Source: Chloranthus sessilifolius
Taxonomy: Eukaryota > Streptophyta > Magnoliopsida > Chloranthales > Chloranthaceae
DNA length: 64,000 nucleotides
Assembly: GCA_021018995.1 (NCBI GenBank)
Contig: CM037590.1
Span: 66,125,597-66,189,596, forward strand
Direction: 5' to 3'
Of the stretch, positions 1 through 10,971 are shown piece by piece. A program made the position numbers and the translations under genes. Numbering within the stretch: the first letter of the stretch is position 1; each line of letters begins with the position of its first letter. The notes beneath the pieces are model-generated. The model had not been told where the DNA came from. It was given only the letters and a program-made list of their open reading frames with translations, and ran no database searches.

Positions 1-491
1 ACTTTCACAAATTTCAAGGCACTTAAATCAATGTTGGCCAGCTTTATAAATCGATTTGATGTATATAAGGTGCTTCATGAGTGATGATGCCTCTAAGTAC
101 TCCCCCATTAATCCTAATAGAAAAACAAGAAGAGTTACAATTAGGCCATTATCGATTTGTGTCAGTCGACAAACACCGACGAAATTGAAATTGATCATTG
201 GATGAGAAGAGCCCATCAGTCAAATCGACTCACTAAGATAATATCAATGTCTCCAAAATTAAGTCACGGATCCTCCAACTTTGGGAGATGTATGGATATA
301 TTTTGATGACGAAATTAGTAAAAGGTTAAAAGTGTACTTTCACAGTATGTATATAGTGCACGCTTCGGGAGGCTTGACTAGTTTTGTTGGAGATTGACCC
401 AAGCACCGCCATTTGTGCTCAGTTTGAGCACCTAATCCCAAATTTCGGTTTCAGTACCCACAACATTGGGGTGAGTAATTGAAACATCTCA
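1..491. other. unassigned non-coding DNA with a short hairpin-family remnant
   Basis: No convincing gene is seen. Positions about 365-450 resemble one arm of the hairpin family at 30281-30309 and 50577-50696: a GGAGGCTTGACTAG stretch, then GAGATTGACCCAAGCACCGCC and a mirrored GTGCTCAGTTTGAGCACC. The rest shows no recognised motif. Confidence 0.4.
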
Positions 492-945
492 GACTGTGTT
501 TTGGATTGCTCTTTGGAGGCAGAGAACAACTCTCTTTTCCGGTAGAAAGGCTGTGTTTTGAGTTAGCTTTTATAAGAGCAGAAGCAATTCTTTGCCTGCT
601 CTCAGTCAGAGCAGATAAATTCTGCTCTGAGATAGAGCAGGCATAGAGCAGTTTTATCACTTAAAATAACTCTCCGTCGGAGCAAATGAGACAAGAAGTT
701 GTGTTACCAAATAGAAAAAGTAGTTTTCCACTATAGCCAAAACGTGAAAGAGCTGCTCTTTGCCTCAAAAGAGCTAACTCAAACGTAGCCAAAATACTTT
801 AGTATGAGACTGTGTTTAGTTGTAAGTGCTCTAGGTCTTTCGGAGAGTAAAAGAGCTAAATTTGGTTCTCTTTAAAAAAATAATTTAAACCTGTTCTTTT
901 AAGTGTGTTGCTCTTTGCCTCCAAAGAGCAATCGCAAACACAATC
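492..945. repeat. nested foldback MITE (AGAGC-word family)
   Basis: The ends are inverted copies: GACTGTGTTTTGGATTGCTC at the left, and at the right a stretch whose reverse complement is GATTGTGTTTGCGATTGCTC, both running on into CTTTGGAGGC. A second inverted pair lies inside (about 551-797; GCTGTGTTTTGAGTTAGCTT against AAGAGCTAACTCAAACGTAGC). The body is filled with variants of AGAGCAG/CTGCTCT. No clear target duplication is seen; the flanks TCA and TTA would fit a 3-bp type only loosely. I infer a non-autonomous DNA transposon with another copy inserted in it. Confidence 0.6.
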
Positions 946-1041
946 TTAGTTATTTTTCTTCTAACCCTTAAACAAATTATAGGTGTTTATAGTACATGCA
1001 TGTGCATGATGTACATTTGGGTACGGCTCTCATCCTTTTCA

Positions 1042-1343
1042 GAGTAGTTTTTGGAGTAAGGACCACAATTTTTTACTAACGAAAATCATTGACTAATTTG
1101 AATCGCACAATTGAGATTTTTTTTTTTCAATCTTCCCTACAATAGATCTTGAGATCATGGCAAGCCTATCAGGTAGTCAGATGTTGATTCCATATGCACA
1201 CTTTCCGAAAAGTGAAGGTCAACTTCCTTTACCCATGATCTAAGTCACTTTTGGAGATGTGTGCTATGTGGAATAGTGAATGGTTTTCGTTCTTTAAAAA
1301 ATTGTGTGGTCCTTACTTCAAAAACGGGTTAGAATAGCTACTC
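1042..1343. repeat. foldback element containing a GATCTTGAGATC-family MITE arm
   Basis: The left end GAGTAGTTTTTGGAGTAAGG and the right end (reverse complement GAGTAGCTATTC, then GTTTTTGAAGTAAGGACC) pair as terminal inverted repeats. Inside, around 1140-1270, is a degenerate member of the MITE family also found at 40113-40400 and 52780-54067 (TAGATCTTGAGATCATGGC, then TCAGATGTTGATTCCATATG, then an inverted GTGTGCTATGTGGAAT). Confidence 0.55.
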
Positions 1344-1583
1344 CTTATACATTTTAAAACTATTTGATAATGCAATATGTTCAAAAGGGTACTAATGAAC
1401 AAAATAGAGTGAGTGTTATCTTCATTCATGCACAAAAAGATAGCATTGTGATCATTATAATTTTATAAAACACTTACATAAAATTAAAATGGTCACAATA
1501 ATCTCGTCAGCTCTTCACCTCGTTAGATATGGTTACCTGATAATTCACATAATATACCTTTTTGATATCATAAACAAAGTCTT

Positions 1584-1654
1584 GTTAGTCCACATTAAAA
1601 TACTAATGACATCTTTTGATTGAAGATGTCATTAGTACTTTAATATGGACTAAC
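1584..1654. repeat. 71-bp near-perfect hairpin
   Basis: Arms 1584-1615 and 1623-1654 are 32 bases each, pair at about 30 of 32 positions and flank a 7-base loop TTGATTG. The arm starts GTTAGTCCACATTAAAATAC. It could be a very short MITE or a fold-forming transcript segment; nothing in the sequence separates these. Confidence 0.7.
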
Positions 1655-2400
1655 GGTTCAAATTCTAAGATAGAGGAAAAGTAAAAGAAGGTAGAGGAAT
1701 AGAGGGGAGAGCTAGAGCTCTCAGGCCCTTGTAGCACCACCGCCGGATCTTTGCGTGAGTACCGATTCCGATAAACTTCCGGTAGCACAAAGGGTTAGGG
1801 AAATGCTCTAACTATCTAAGGCTTGGGAAGAAGATGATTGGAAATGATAGAATGAGAGATAAGCTAAGGCTTTATTCTTGCTAAAGCTATGGTTGATTGA
1901 TGATGGAAGATGTAATAGTGCAAGGGGGATGAGAGCTAAAGGTTTAGCTTGAGAGGTTAGGAATGATGGAGGTGAGGAATTAATTTACTAGAATTTTTTC
2001 TCTTGGATTTCAAAAATGATTAAACAAGGGGGGGTGGAACTTTATTTATAGAGTTGAGGGTAATTAGTAAGGGTTTAGGGCGCTAATTAGTTTAGAAATT
2101 AGGTAATCCTAGATTTAGGTTTTTGAGATTTTTAAGGGCTTGGAGAAGAGGGAGTTTGGATTTTAATGGTGGATGATGGGGTGATGGCTTGAATGACAAA
2201 CGAGTGAAAAGTTAAGCTACTAAGGATACTAGGGTCCTAAAGAAGTCCGGGATGGTCCATAAGTCAAACTCCCAAATCTTAAAAACTCATTTTTGGATTA
2301 GAGAAGTTCAGTCCCGCGCTGGAAAAAAACCATTTTGACTATGCGCACATACTATGTATGCATAGCCAAAATTTTCAAAAATTGCTCTATGCGTACATAG
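1655..2400. other. older repeat DNA, left half of the Ty3 insertion target
   Basis: This stretch has no coding potential. It ends in CATAG at 2396-2400, which is repeated directly after the Ty3 element at 13189-13193, so 1655-2400 and 13194 onward were contiguous before that insertion. The style (GGCTTGGGAAGAAGATGATTG, then AATTTATAGAGTTGAGGG, then the GACTATGCGCACATACTATG cluster) is like plant LTR or leader sequence. I infer an older retroelement but cannot assign it. Confidence 0.4.
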
Positions 2401-2532
2401 TGTAACACCCCGGGAAATCCTGACCGTGAACAGTACCTTGTGGTGCGTGCACGTCAGACACATGCGTGGTCCGGTGAATGGTCGCCGAGTCTAAAGAGGT
2501 TATGAGTGGAATAAAGTAAAGGGTGTGCGTAT

Positions 2533-2603
<71 letters not shown>

Positions 2604-4770
2604 TAAGGTGTAGGTGCCTAGTACCGGAACCTAAAGGAACTATAAAAGAGTAGAGAGAAATAATCTCTCTTAAATTTCCGGTTGTTAGGGCAATTGATGA
2701 AGAGAGAGAAGGGAACTGAAGGAGAGGAGCAATTATGAGAGTTTGTGGGTTGTGTGCGCATGAAAACTAAGGTTGCGTATTGAATTTTGGGCGTTAGATC
2801 GTGCACAATCCGAGGATCGAGCTGCCAAGCCCTGCTCGGAGTGTGAAGCCTCGAATCGTCTGATCGGTTGATTCGACAGGTACGATCTTGTAAATCGATT
2901 GATAATGAATTTATAGTGGGTTACAGTAGTTTAATTAGGTGATTGAAAGAAGAAAAATGGAGAAAAGGGAGAAGAAAATTCGTAGAAATGGATCTATGAA
3001 GAACAGATCCTAACCGTTAAAAGGTTGGCGAAAATCGACCGGTTAAATTGTGAATCGACTGGTTGAATTTTGCTATGTTATAAGGCAATCATGAATTCGA
3101 CCGATCGACCTTGTTTCGATCAGTCGATTCTGAGAAACCGACCGGTCGATTCCCACAAAACAGAAGGTATAAATTTTATAGTTTTAGGTCGACCGGTCGA
3201 ATCGAAAAAATCGACTGATCGATTTTGGATATCCGACTGGTCAATTTGAAGAATCGGCCAGTCAGTTTAGGTGCCATATGAAGGGTAAGGTTTCATGATC
3301 GAAACTGATCGGTCAAAATTTCTAGTCGATCGGTCGATTTCGAAAACCGACCAGTCGAATTGAGATTCGACCGGTCGATTCAGGACAGTTAAAGCTGTCA
3401 TTGGATTTTGGGTTTGGGACTTCGGGGATATGAGTTATCTTCCTGGTTCACGCAAATTTTGGCGTTCTGATTGTGATCACATGTGTTTAGATGTGGCCGA
3501 GCTTTGAATGAGGGTATGTGGCGGGCTTGAGCTATGAAAGTATAGGAACTTGCCCGAGGTAAGGAGGACTATCTAATATGCGTAACTGAAATTGATGAAC
3601 ATATGCGTAGTGATACATGTATGTTGGGTGTGTGATACATGTTATGCTTGTAAACCTCTTAATAAAAATTCAAGATAAGAATTTCGGATTTTGAGAAGCA
3701 CATTGGTTCTTTCAGCGAGCATGTGTGTTTGTGATGAGGGCATCTAACTAATGTGGAAATGTCTATGTGATCAGGATATCTAAACTATTGTATTTATGGT
3801 ACTTTCACGGTGAATAACTATAAGTATTTTTACACATTGTTTTAAGGTTATGTGAATACCCGACCGACGCAGCGATATAACTGCGACCGACGCGGCGAGA
3901 TATCTGTACAACCTGTGCTCCAGTTCGACGGGATATCTGGTCTTTGGTTTTCACTTGGGGAACACTTCGTTCGTCAAGTCGCTCAATTTTTAAGGGCTTG
4001 TATTTATATGAAAAAGGGTTCAATTGAACGACGATGGTGGGTATTCCATTGGGGCCCGATGCTATAGTCCATCGGGGATTATTTAAGTAAGGGTTTTAAG
4101 TGCGTGAGTTGAGAAAAAGGACATTTTTCTAAATGATTAGTTGAGTTTTGAGTGCACATCTGTTATTCACCTATGTTGATTTACCAGTACTTTGAAATCA
4201 TGCATTTCTTTTCACTAAGATATGAGTTGTGCAATATCATGAAATATATGTTTACGATGAAATATACATATTAGATCTATCTTCCTTATTGAGCTATGAT
4301 GTAGCTCACACATTTGACTATACGTCACAGGTACATTTGAGGACTCGACAGCAGAAGACTTAAATCGTTTAGATTTGGATTACGTCCCTCCTAAGGAAAA
4401 CGAGCCTCCTCCGGAGGATTTCTTCTAGGAGACTTCAAGGCGTGATTCAGACATTATTTTGTTGGCTGGGTATGTCTAGCTTGTAAATTTTGAAAACAAT
4501 ATAATATGTATAGAGAGTATATGTTTTGGCGAACCATCGAGGGTGATAAGAGGATATCACCGATGGTTTTGTTCGGTTCTCTGTCCCATGGGGTTGGCCT
4601 GGGAGTTAGAACCGTCTTTTGGGTCTACACTTTGATCTCTGCTATAAGATAGATATTATATTTTGTTGTTTTGTGCATGATAGTGCCATGTTTTCATAAG
4701 TACATGGGCATGGCCTCAAAGATCGTGCCGACAACCCGAGTTTCAGGGCTTCGAAAGTCAGGCTGTCACA
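2401..4770 (+). repeat. 5' LTR of the Ty3/gypsy element
   Basis: It begins TGTAACACCCCGGGAAATCC and ends GGCTGTCACA immediately before the primer-binding site. It carries a (TA)n(TG)n microsatellite at 2534-2601, longer than in the other LTR. A cluster of GACCGGTC-type palindromic words lies at about 3030-3390, and degenerate GGATATCC words at about 3850-3950. TATAAAAGAGTAGAG at about 2641 is a candidate TATA element. The 3' LTR differs by scattered substitutions and small indels, so the insertion is not recent. Confidence 0.93.
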
Positions 4771-4772
4771 GT

Positions 4773-4784
4773 TGGTATCAGAGC
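4773..4784 (+). other. primer-binding site, initiator Met-tRNA
   Basis: TGGTATCAGAGC lies two bases after the 5' LTR. This is the standard plant LTR-retrotransposon complement of the 3' end of the initiator methionine tRNA. Confidence 0.93.
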
Positions 4785-4896
4785 CTAAGCTATAGAGAGT
4801 TCTGACAAGTCTTAGGTCGGACTAGAAGTCTAAGATCTTGTGAGAATATAGGGACTTTCTGTTAATGGAACTTTCGTTTCATTTTAACAAATCGAG

Positions 4897-6079
4897 ATGG
4901 ATGCTATAAGACGGGGGCGCCCTAGGGGCGACCATCAGAGAAATTTAAGAAGTATAGACGACATCCCTACGAGTTTGAGTGCAGAACAGAGACAACCTCC
5001 TGAAAGGAGGGAACATGGAGAAGAAGCTACTAGTAGATTAGCTCAGGCCATGGAGGCCGTAGCTGCTGTGATGACTCAGCAAACTCAGCAGACAGTTATG
5101 TTAGTTGAGCAGACAGCAATGATGGCCGCTAATAATGCTAATCATCAACAACCACCACCAGCTCCTCTAGCACTACTACCGTCCTCATTTGTGGACTTCA
5201 GGAGATTAAGACCTCCTAGTTTTTATGGAGAAATCGAGCCGTTGGAAGCTGAAAAGTGGTTAAATCAAATCGAGAAGCTTCTACAGCGACTGCAGGCTAG
5301 TGAGAATGAGAAGGTCGGATGGGCCTCTTTTCAATTGGAAGGTGATGCCAATCCATGGTGGAAGTCGGTGTTACGAAAGAGAGAAATTGAAAACCCTCAC
5401 GGATTATGGACTTGGGCAGACTTTGTCGTGGCATTCAACAAAGAATACTTCCCCAAGCAAGTGAGGAATTAGTTAAAGAAGGATTTTGTGAAGTTCGAGC
5501 AAGGCAGTATGACCGTGCGGGAGTAGGTCAATGAGTTCACAAGGTTGTCTCGGTTCGCTCCAGAGTTAGTGGCCACCAAAGAGATGAAGGCCAGCAAGTT
5601 TGAGGAAGGCCTACGGCCTAAGCTGAGAGGGAAAGTTTCTGCATTTGAACTAGAAACTTATGTTGAGGTGATCGAAAAAGCTATAGTTATCGAGAGGGAC
5701 ATAGAGAACAAGTATAAACGACAGAATCGGCAGTATAAGCTTAGGGCTACTCAAGGGGGAGCGAGTGACTATGACTCGGGGAATAAAAAGCCGAGGTTTG
5801 CAGCACCAGCTTTAATACAAAGACAACCGATCTACACAAATTTTTTGAGACCACCAGTATCTGCACAAGTCAGACCCATCCGCATCGAGGGTCTTGCACA
5901 ACTTCAAGTTTAAGGAGCATCAGTCAATCAAGGACGCTCGCGCACGACATCCTCAACACCCCAGGTCACATGTGCCCGATGTGGCAAATCCCATAAAGCA
6001 TCAGACTGTAGACGGGGTACTGGGGGTTACTTTAAATGCGAAAAAATGGGCCATCGGATTCAGGATTGCCCAGAAATGA
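4897..6079 (+). pseudogene. gag remnant (capsid and nucleocapsid)
   Basis: The reading starts at the ATG at 4897 and runs in one frame through in-frame TAG codons at 5470 and 5524 to about 5910. The capsid region shows the plant gag signature LRPPSFYGEIEPLEAEKWL, then ENEKVGWASFQLEGDANPWW. A Gln/Met-rich segment (MTQQTQQTVMLVEQTAMM) precedes it and a basic segment follows. The zinc-knuckle region at about 5970-6078 is shifted in frame: cysteines of CARCGKSHKASDC and CEKMGHRIQDC are visible. Gag packages the element RNA; this copy cannot make a full-length protein. Confidence 0.85.
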
Positions 6080-6399
6080 CAAAAGAAGGAATGTCTTCAG
6101 TTCCTACTGGTTGATAAGGGACAACAATTTCTGCTCCTGTAACCAAAAATTGCCACCAAGGAAGCACACTATGCAGGGGCGAGCGTATGCAATGACTGCC
6201 AAAGAAGCCCAGAATGTTAACGACATCATCCAAGGTTCGAATTTTAATCGATAATTGAATTTTAACCGATAGTAGAAGTTATAAAAATAGATAAGAAGCA
6301 TGCATCTACTAAGGAATCGTCTTAACTCCATATTCTCTAGTATGATAGTATTAAATAAGTACACTACTGAAAGACATGTGCTACACAGGTACGCTATAG

Positions 6400-6780
6400 A
6401 TATTTGGGAACGAGAGCGATGTAGCATATGAAGCAAGGGCGTTGATAGACCCAGGGTCTACCCACTCTTTTGTTATGCCGCGGTTTGCCAAGAAGATGAA
6501 GGTCACTCCTGAGACACTAGATTTTGTCTTAGCAGTGTCTATCCCAACTAGCGAGTCAGTGGATACAGACTTGATTTGTAAGGCGATGAGGGTCTCCATC
6601 ATGGATGGAGACGTCCATGAGTTGGCAGCAGACTTAATTTTGTTAGAGATGAAAGGATTCGATGTAATCCTTAGCATGGACTGGCTATCAACTTATTGTG
6701 CTACGGTCGATTGTCGAAACAAGGTGATTATCTTCAGACCGAACACGAGGAGATCTTCTGTTTTAGGGGAATAAGATCGA
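6400..6780 (+). pseudogene. retroviral-type aspartic protease remnant
   Basis: An open segment from about 6439 to 6774 encodes LIDPGSTHSFV, the active-site motif in the form used by Tekay-like elements (Asp-Pro-Gly-Ser). Further on come GFDVILSMDWL and the YCATVDC segment, the usual second half of this protease family. It would cleave the Gag-Pol polyprotein. It lies in the same frame as gag, as expected for a single polyprotein, and ends at a frameshift near 6774. Confidence 0.82.
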
Positions 6781-8238
6781 AGTTCTTGCCATTGGTATCC
6801 GCAGTAAGAGCTAGATGCATGATCAAGAATGGGTGTGCGGGTTACTTAGCATTCTTGAAAGACGATAAGGAAAGGAAGAACAACGTATATGAGATTTCAG
6901 TAGTACATGAGTTTGAAGATATTTTTTCAGAGTAATTGCCAGGATTACCTCAGGAGAGAGAAGTAGAGTTCGCTATCGACTTGACACCTGGAACGGAGCC
7001 TGTTTCTAAAGCGCCATATTGAATGGCTCCTGCTGAGTTGAAGGAACTGAAAGAACATCTATAAGAATTATTAGATAAGGGGTTTGTACAACCTAGCATG
7101 TCTCCTTGGGGAGCACGGATCTTATAAAGAAGAAGGACAAGTCGATGAGGTTATGCATCAACTACTGTTAGTTAAACAAACTCACTATCAAGAATATATA
7201 TCCTTTGCCTAGGATTGATGACTTGTTTGATTAGCTACAAGGAGCGCGATATTTTTCCAAGATCGATTTGAGGTCCAGGTATCATTAGCTAAGGGTCAAG
7301 GCAGAGGATATTTCGAAGATGACATTTGGAATGCAATACAGGCATTACGAGTTCTTAGTGATGGCGTTTGGGTGGACAAATGCCTTGACGTCATTTATGG
7401 ATCTTATGAATCGGGTCTTTAAACCACACTTAGACACGTGCGTAGTGGTGTTTGTCGATGATATACTGATATACTCCAAGACAAAGAAGGAGCATGAGGA
7501 GCACTTGAGACTTACACTATAGACGTTGCGAGAGCACCAGTTATATGCCAAGCTCAGCAAGTGCGAGTTTTGGTTAGAAGAGGTCATCTTTCTGGGACAC
7601 ATCGTGACAAAGGACGGCGCCGCAATAGATCCAACTAAGATCGAGGCTGTGGTGAAATGGGAACAGCCCAAGACGGTGACGGACGTGAGTAGTTTCCTTG
7701 GACTTGCCGGTTACTACAGCCGCTTTGTAGAAGGATTCTCAAAAATATCAGGGCCACTTACGAGACTCACCCGAAAGGATGTAAGATTTGAGTGGACTGA
7801 AGCATGTGAGAAGAGCTTTCAGAACCTCAAGAAAAGGCTCACTTCAGCTTCAGTGCTTGTGATTCCTTCAGGTAGTGGAGGGTTTGTAGTTTATAGCGAC
7901 GCATCGCACAATGGCCTGGGTTGTGTACTCAATCAGCATAAAAAGGTTATTACTTACGAGTTAAGGCAGTTGAAAGATTACGAGAAGAATTACCCGACAC
8001 ATGACCTGGAGTTAGCAGTGGTCATTTTTGTACTAAAATTTTGGAGACACTATTTGTATGGTGAAACTTTTAAGATATTCACCGACCACAAAAGCCTCAA
8101 GTACCTATTTACACAGAAAGAGTTGAACATGAGGCAGCGCAGATGGATGGAGTTCCTCAAATATTACAATGGCTCCATATAGTACCACCCTGGTAAGGCT
8201 AACGTGGTTGCAGACGTCTTGAGTCGGAAGAGTTAGGC
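6780..8238 (+). pseudogene. reverse transcriptase and RNase H remnant
   Basis: The RT opens near 6940 (LPGLPQEREVEFAIDL) and continues through [20 protein letters not shown] to the catalytic [11 protein letters not shown] at about 7455. RNase H follows from about 7870, with [15 protein letters not shown], the [18 protein letters not shown] stretch and [11 protein letters not shown]. In-frame stops at 7020, 7062, 7232, 7286, 7520, 8180 and 8234, plus at least one frameshift near 7120, break the reading. Most stops sit where the family has Gln or Arg. The RT and RNase H would copy the element RNA into DNA. Confidence 0.9.
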
Positions 8239-9440
8239 TCAGTTAGCTAGCCTTAGTTTGGGGATGCACCGTTGGAAATTTTTTAAAGATTTAGCCTTAT
8301 ACGATGCAAAGTTTGAAGTGCAAGCATCAGGGGGCTTTTTGGCCAATATCACAGTATGATCGACTATTTTTGAGCACATTTGCAAGCTACAGAGGAACGA
8401 TCCAGAGTTGGTCAAGATTAGGCAGGGCGTGATTGAGGGCACTAGACCGGATTTCTTGATTAAGGACGATGGCAGGGGACGACTGTGTATTCCCATTGAT
8501 GCCGATTTGCCACGAACTATATTAGATGAAGCTCATAAATCGGTGTATGCTATACACCCTGGTAGCACGAAGATGCATCAAGACCCGAGAAAGAGTTATT
8601 GGTGGAGAGATTTAAAGAAAGACGTAGCCGAATATGTATCAAGGTGTCTGACGTGCCAACAAGTGAAGATAGATCATAAACACTCTGTTGGATTGCTATA
8701 ACCTCTGCCAGTGCCTGAGTGGAAGTGGGAGTCAATATCGATGAATTTTATATTGGGATTACCCCGGACTGCAAGGCGACACAATGCCATATGGGTGATC
8801 GCTGATAGGTTGACGAAGTCAGCCCATTTTCTACCTTATAATACTACGTATACGGCTGGACGAGTAGCAGAGTTATACATGAAAGAGATTGTATGACTAC
8901 ATGGCATTCCAGCTAGTATAGTGTCAGATCGTGACCCTCTCTACACTTCAAAGTTCTGGCAGAAGTTTCAAGAGGGGATGGGTACACGATTAGAATTCAG
9001 TTCGACATTTCACCCGCAAACGGACGGACAAACAGAACGGGTGAACCAAGTGATAGAAGATATGCTCAGAGCATGTATGCTCAGCTTTCAAGGATCATGG
9101 GATCAACACTTACCCTTGGTTAAATTTGCGTACAATAATAGCTTTCAAGCAAACATTGGCATGGCACCGTATGAAGTGCTTTATGGACGATGATGTTGAT
9201 CGCCGATCAACTGGGAAGAAATCGGTGAGAAGTTCGTATTAGGTCCCGAGGTGCTCGAAGACAATGCCAACATTGTACGTATGATAAAAGACAGGATCAG
9301 ATCAGTTCAGAGCAGGCAGAAGAGCTATGCCGACTTGAAAAGGATGAGTGTTGATTTCCGAGTCGGGGATCACGTGTTTGTCAAGATATCACCCATGAGG
9401 GTGTTATGTGATTTGGGAAGAGGGGCAAGCTAAGCCCTAG
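8239..9440 (+). pseudogene. integrase remnant (zinc-binding and DDE core)
   Basis: The N-terminal HHCC zinc-binding domain is seen at about 8540-8680 (the first His in YAIHPGSTKMH, later CLTCQQVK). The DDE core follows: the first Asp is replaced by Asn in [11 protein letters not shown], where the family normally has MDF; the second is in SDRDPLYTSKFW; the Glu is in HPQTDGQTERVNQ at about 9010-9045. The GPF-type C-terminal region starts near 9430 after a one-base frameshift. Stops at 8699, 8894 and 9191 interrupt it. The loss of the first catalytic Asp alone would inactivate the enzyme. Confidence 0.88.
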
Positions 9441-9732
9441 GTATTTTGGACCCTTCGAGGTGTTGGGAAGAGTGGGCAAGGTTGCCTATAGAATTGGACT
9501 TCCTCCTCTGTTCGATAGGGTGCATAATGTATTCCACGTGTCCATGCTTCGTAAATATGTTCGGGATCCTATTCATGTATTGGCGGACCAACCAATCGAA
9601 ATGTACAGGGACATGACGATGATAGAAGAATCGGCGCAAATTCTCGATAGAAAGGAACAGGTGTTACACAACAAAACCATTCCTTTAGTGCTTGTCAAAT
9701 GGGGACATCACCCTCCCGAAGAGACGGGATAG
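9441..9732 (+). pseudogene. integrase C-terminus and chromodomain-like region
   Basis: It reads GPFEVLGRVGKVAYRIGLPP, the GPY/F module, then VHNVFHVSMLRKY, then a chromodomain-like end with ILDRKEQVLHNKTIPLVLVK and WGHHPPEETG before TAG at 9730. The family has Trp at that TAG. The chromodomain of chromoviruses is known to direct integration, often toward heterochromatin marks. Confidence 0.82.
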
Positions 9733-10279
9733 TGTCGGATTTCTCCAATGGAACCACGATTGAATGACCGGGTGGAGTTCTTTACCTTCGCGGATTGGAA
9801 CCGCACTTATAATCAATTGAAGAAGGTTATACCTCCCGAGGGGGCGCAAGCACCACCTCCTCCACCCGAGCCGCAACAAGAGCAAGGAGAACAAGTTCCA
9901 CCTCCAGAGCTGCCTATCCCCGTAGCACCTGAGCCACCCATGCAGCAGCAGACCCATTATCCGATAACTCCTCCGTCGCAGTAGGATTTCGAAGTTCTAT
10001 GTGATATCCTCGTTCGGATGACCCAAGTGGAAGAGAGCAACAGATTATTACATCGTCACATGGAACATCACGAGGGTGTCTTCGCCCAATGGATGCAATA
10101 CGTGTACCTCGCCGACTATATGACATGCCTCACAGACACGCGCTGTAGTACCTGACCCGTGGTACTATTCAGCTGGCGCATCTACTTCAAGCGGTATTCC
10201 CGACGTTGGTGGAGCGGACGTCGCGCCTACGGATGAGGCGGGCCCTTCTGGAGTGCTGCCGAGAGACACGGAGGCTTGA
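9733..10279 (+). pseudogene. proline-rich C-terminal extension downstream of the chromodomain
   Basis: The same frame as the chromodomain continues past the TAG at 9730 for about 140 codons, through one TAG at about 9982, to about 10158. It then continues after a frameshift to TGA near 10278. It contains MEPRLNDRVEFFTFADWN, a proline/glutamine-rich stretch (PPPPPEPQQEQ), then a helical-looking acidic and His-rich segment (ESNRLLHRHMEHHEGVF) and a Gly/Ser-rich tail. I do not recognise a domain. It could be an element-specific accessory extension or captured sequence. Its preserved reading over more than 500 bases suggests it was once coding. Confidence 0.5.
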
Positions 10280-10788
10280 GCGGAGATTGTTGATGTTTTG
10301 GTTACTTTTTGCTCAATTATTGTAATTAATATAGGTTGGGGTCGAAATGTTTGAACTATTATGGCATGGTTATCATGTTGACTTAATTTTTGGGGTTGTA
10401 TGATTGTTGTGGCCTGCTGGCCACTTGGTGGATATATATGTTAACTTTTGGTTGTGCATGTGGATATTTGACAATGCTCATTTTACCTATTTTGCCTGTG
10501 AAATTGTGAATGCGTTCAATCATGCAGGTACTTCAGCGGAGGGGTTTAACCTCATAAATTCATCGGTGAGGTCTTGGATGTATGACGTAAGGTGAATGTC
10601 GGTTGGCCCACTAGTGGTTTTAAAGTTTAAAGTAAGTTAGGATTTGCCCAATCCTTGTTAACGGATTGGATTCTCTTTAGTTAAATACCTTGATTGCTCC
10701 CCTTCGCTTTCCGTGTGCAGGGGGGTGGGTGGGTGTGTACTTCCCTTATGTGTGAAACCTTAGTTAATTTTCGGGGACGAAAATTCCT
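10280..10788 (+). other. 3' untranslated region of the Ty3 element
   Basis: About 500 bases without coding signal lie between the last reading frame and the purine tract. Near the end is TTCGGGGACGAAAATTCCTA, a string typical just upstream of the purine tract in Tekay/Del elements. Confidence 0.6.
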
Positions 10789-10801
10789 AAGGAGGGGAGA
10801 A
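10789..10801 (+). other. polypurine tract
   Basis: AAGGAGGGGAGAA directly precedes the 3' LTR start at 10802. It primes plus-strand DNA synthesis in the family. Confidence 0.88.
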
Positions 10802-10933
10802 TATAGCACCCCATGAAATCCTGACCATGAACATGCGATGCGTGCACGTCAAACACATGCGTGGTCTGGTGAATGGCCGCCGAGTCTGGAGAGGTTATGG
10901 GTGGAATAAAGTAAAGGGTGTGTGTGTGGATTA

Positions 10934-10971
<38 letters not shown>

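Noticed and set aside
6104..6436. Minus-strand 110-codon open frame within the Ty3 element
   Set aside because: It is a shadow over the gag-protease junction with no motif of its own.
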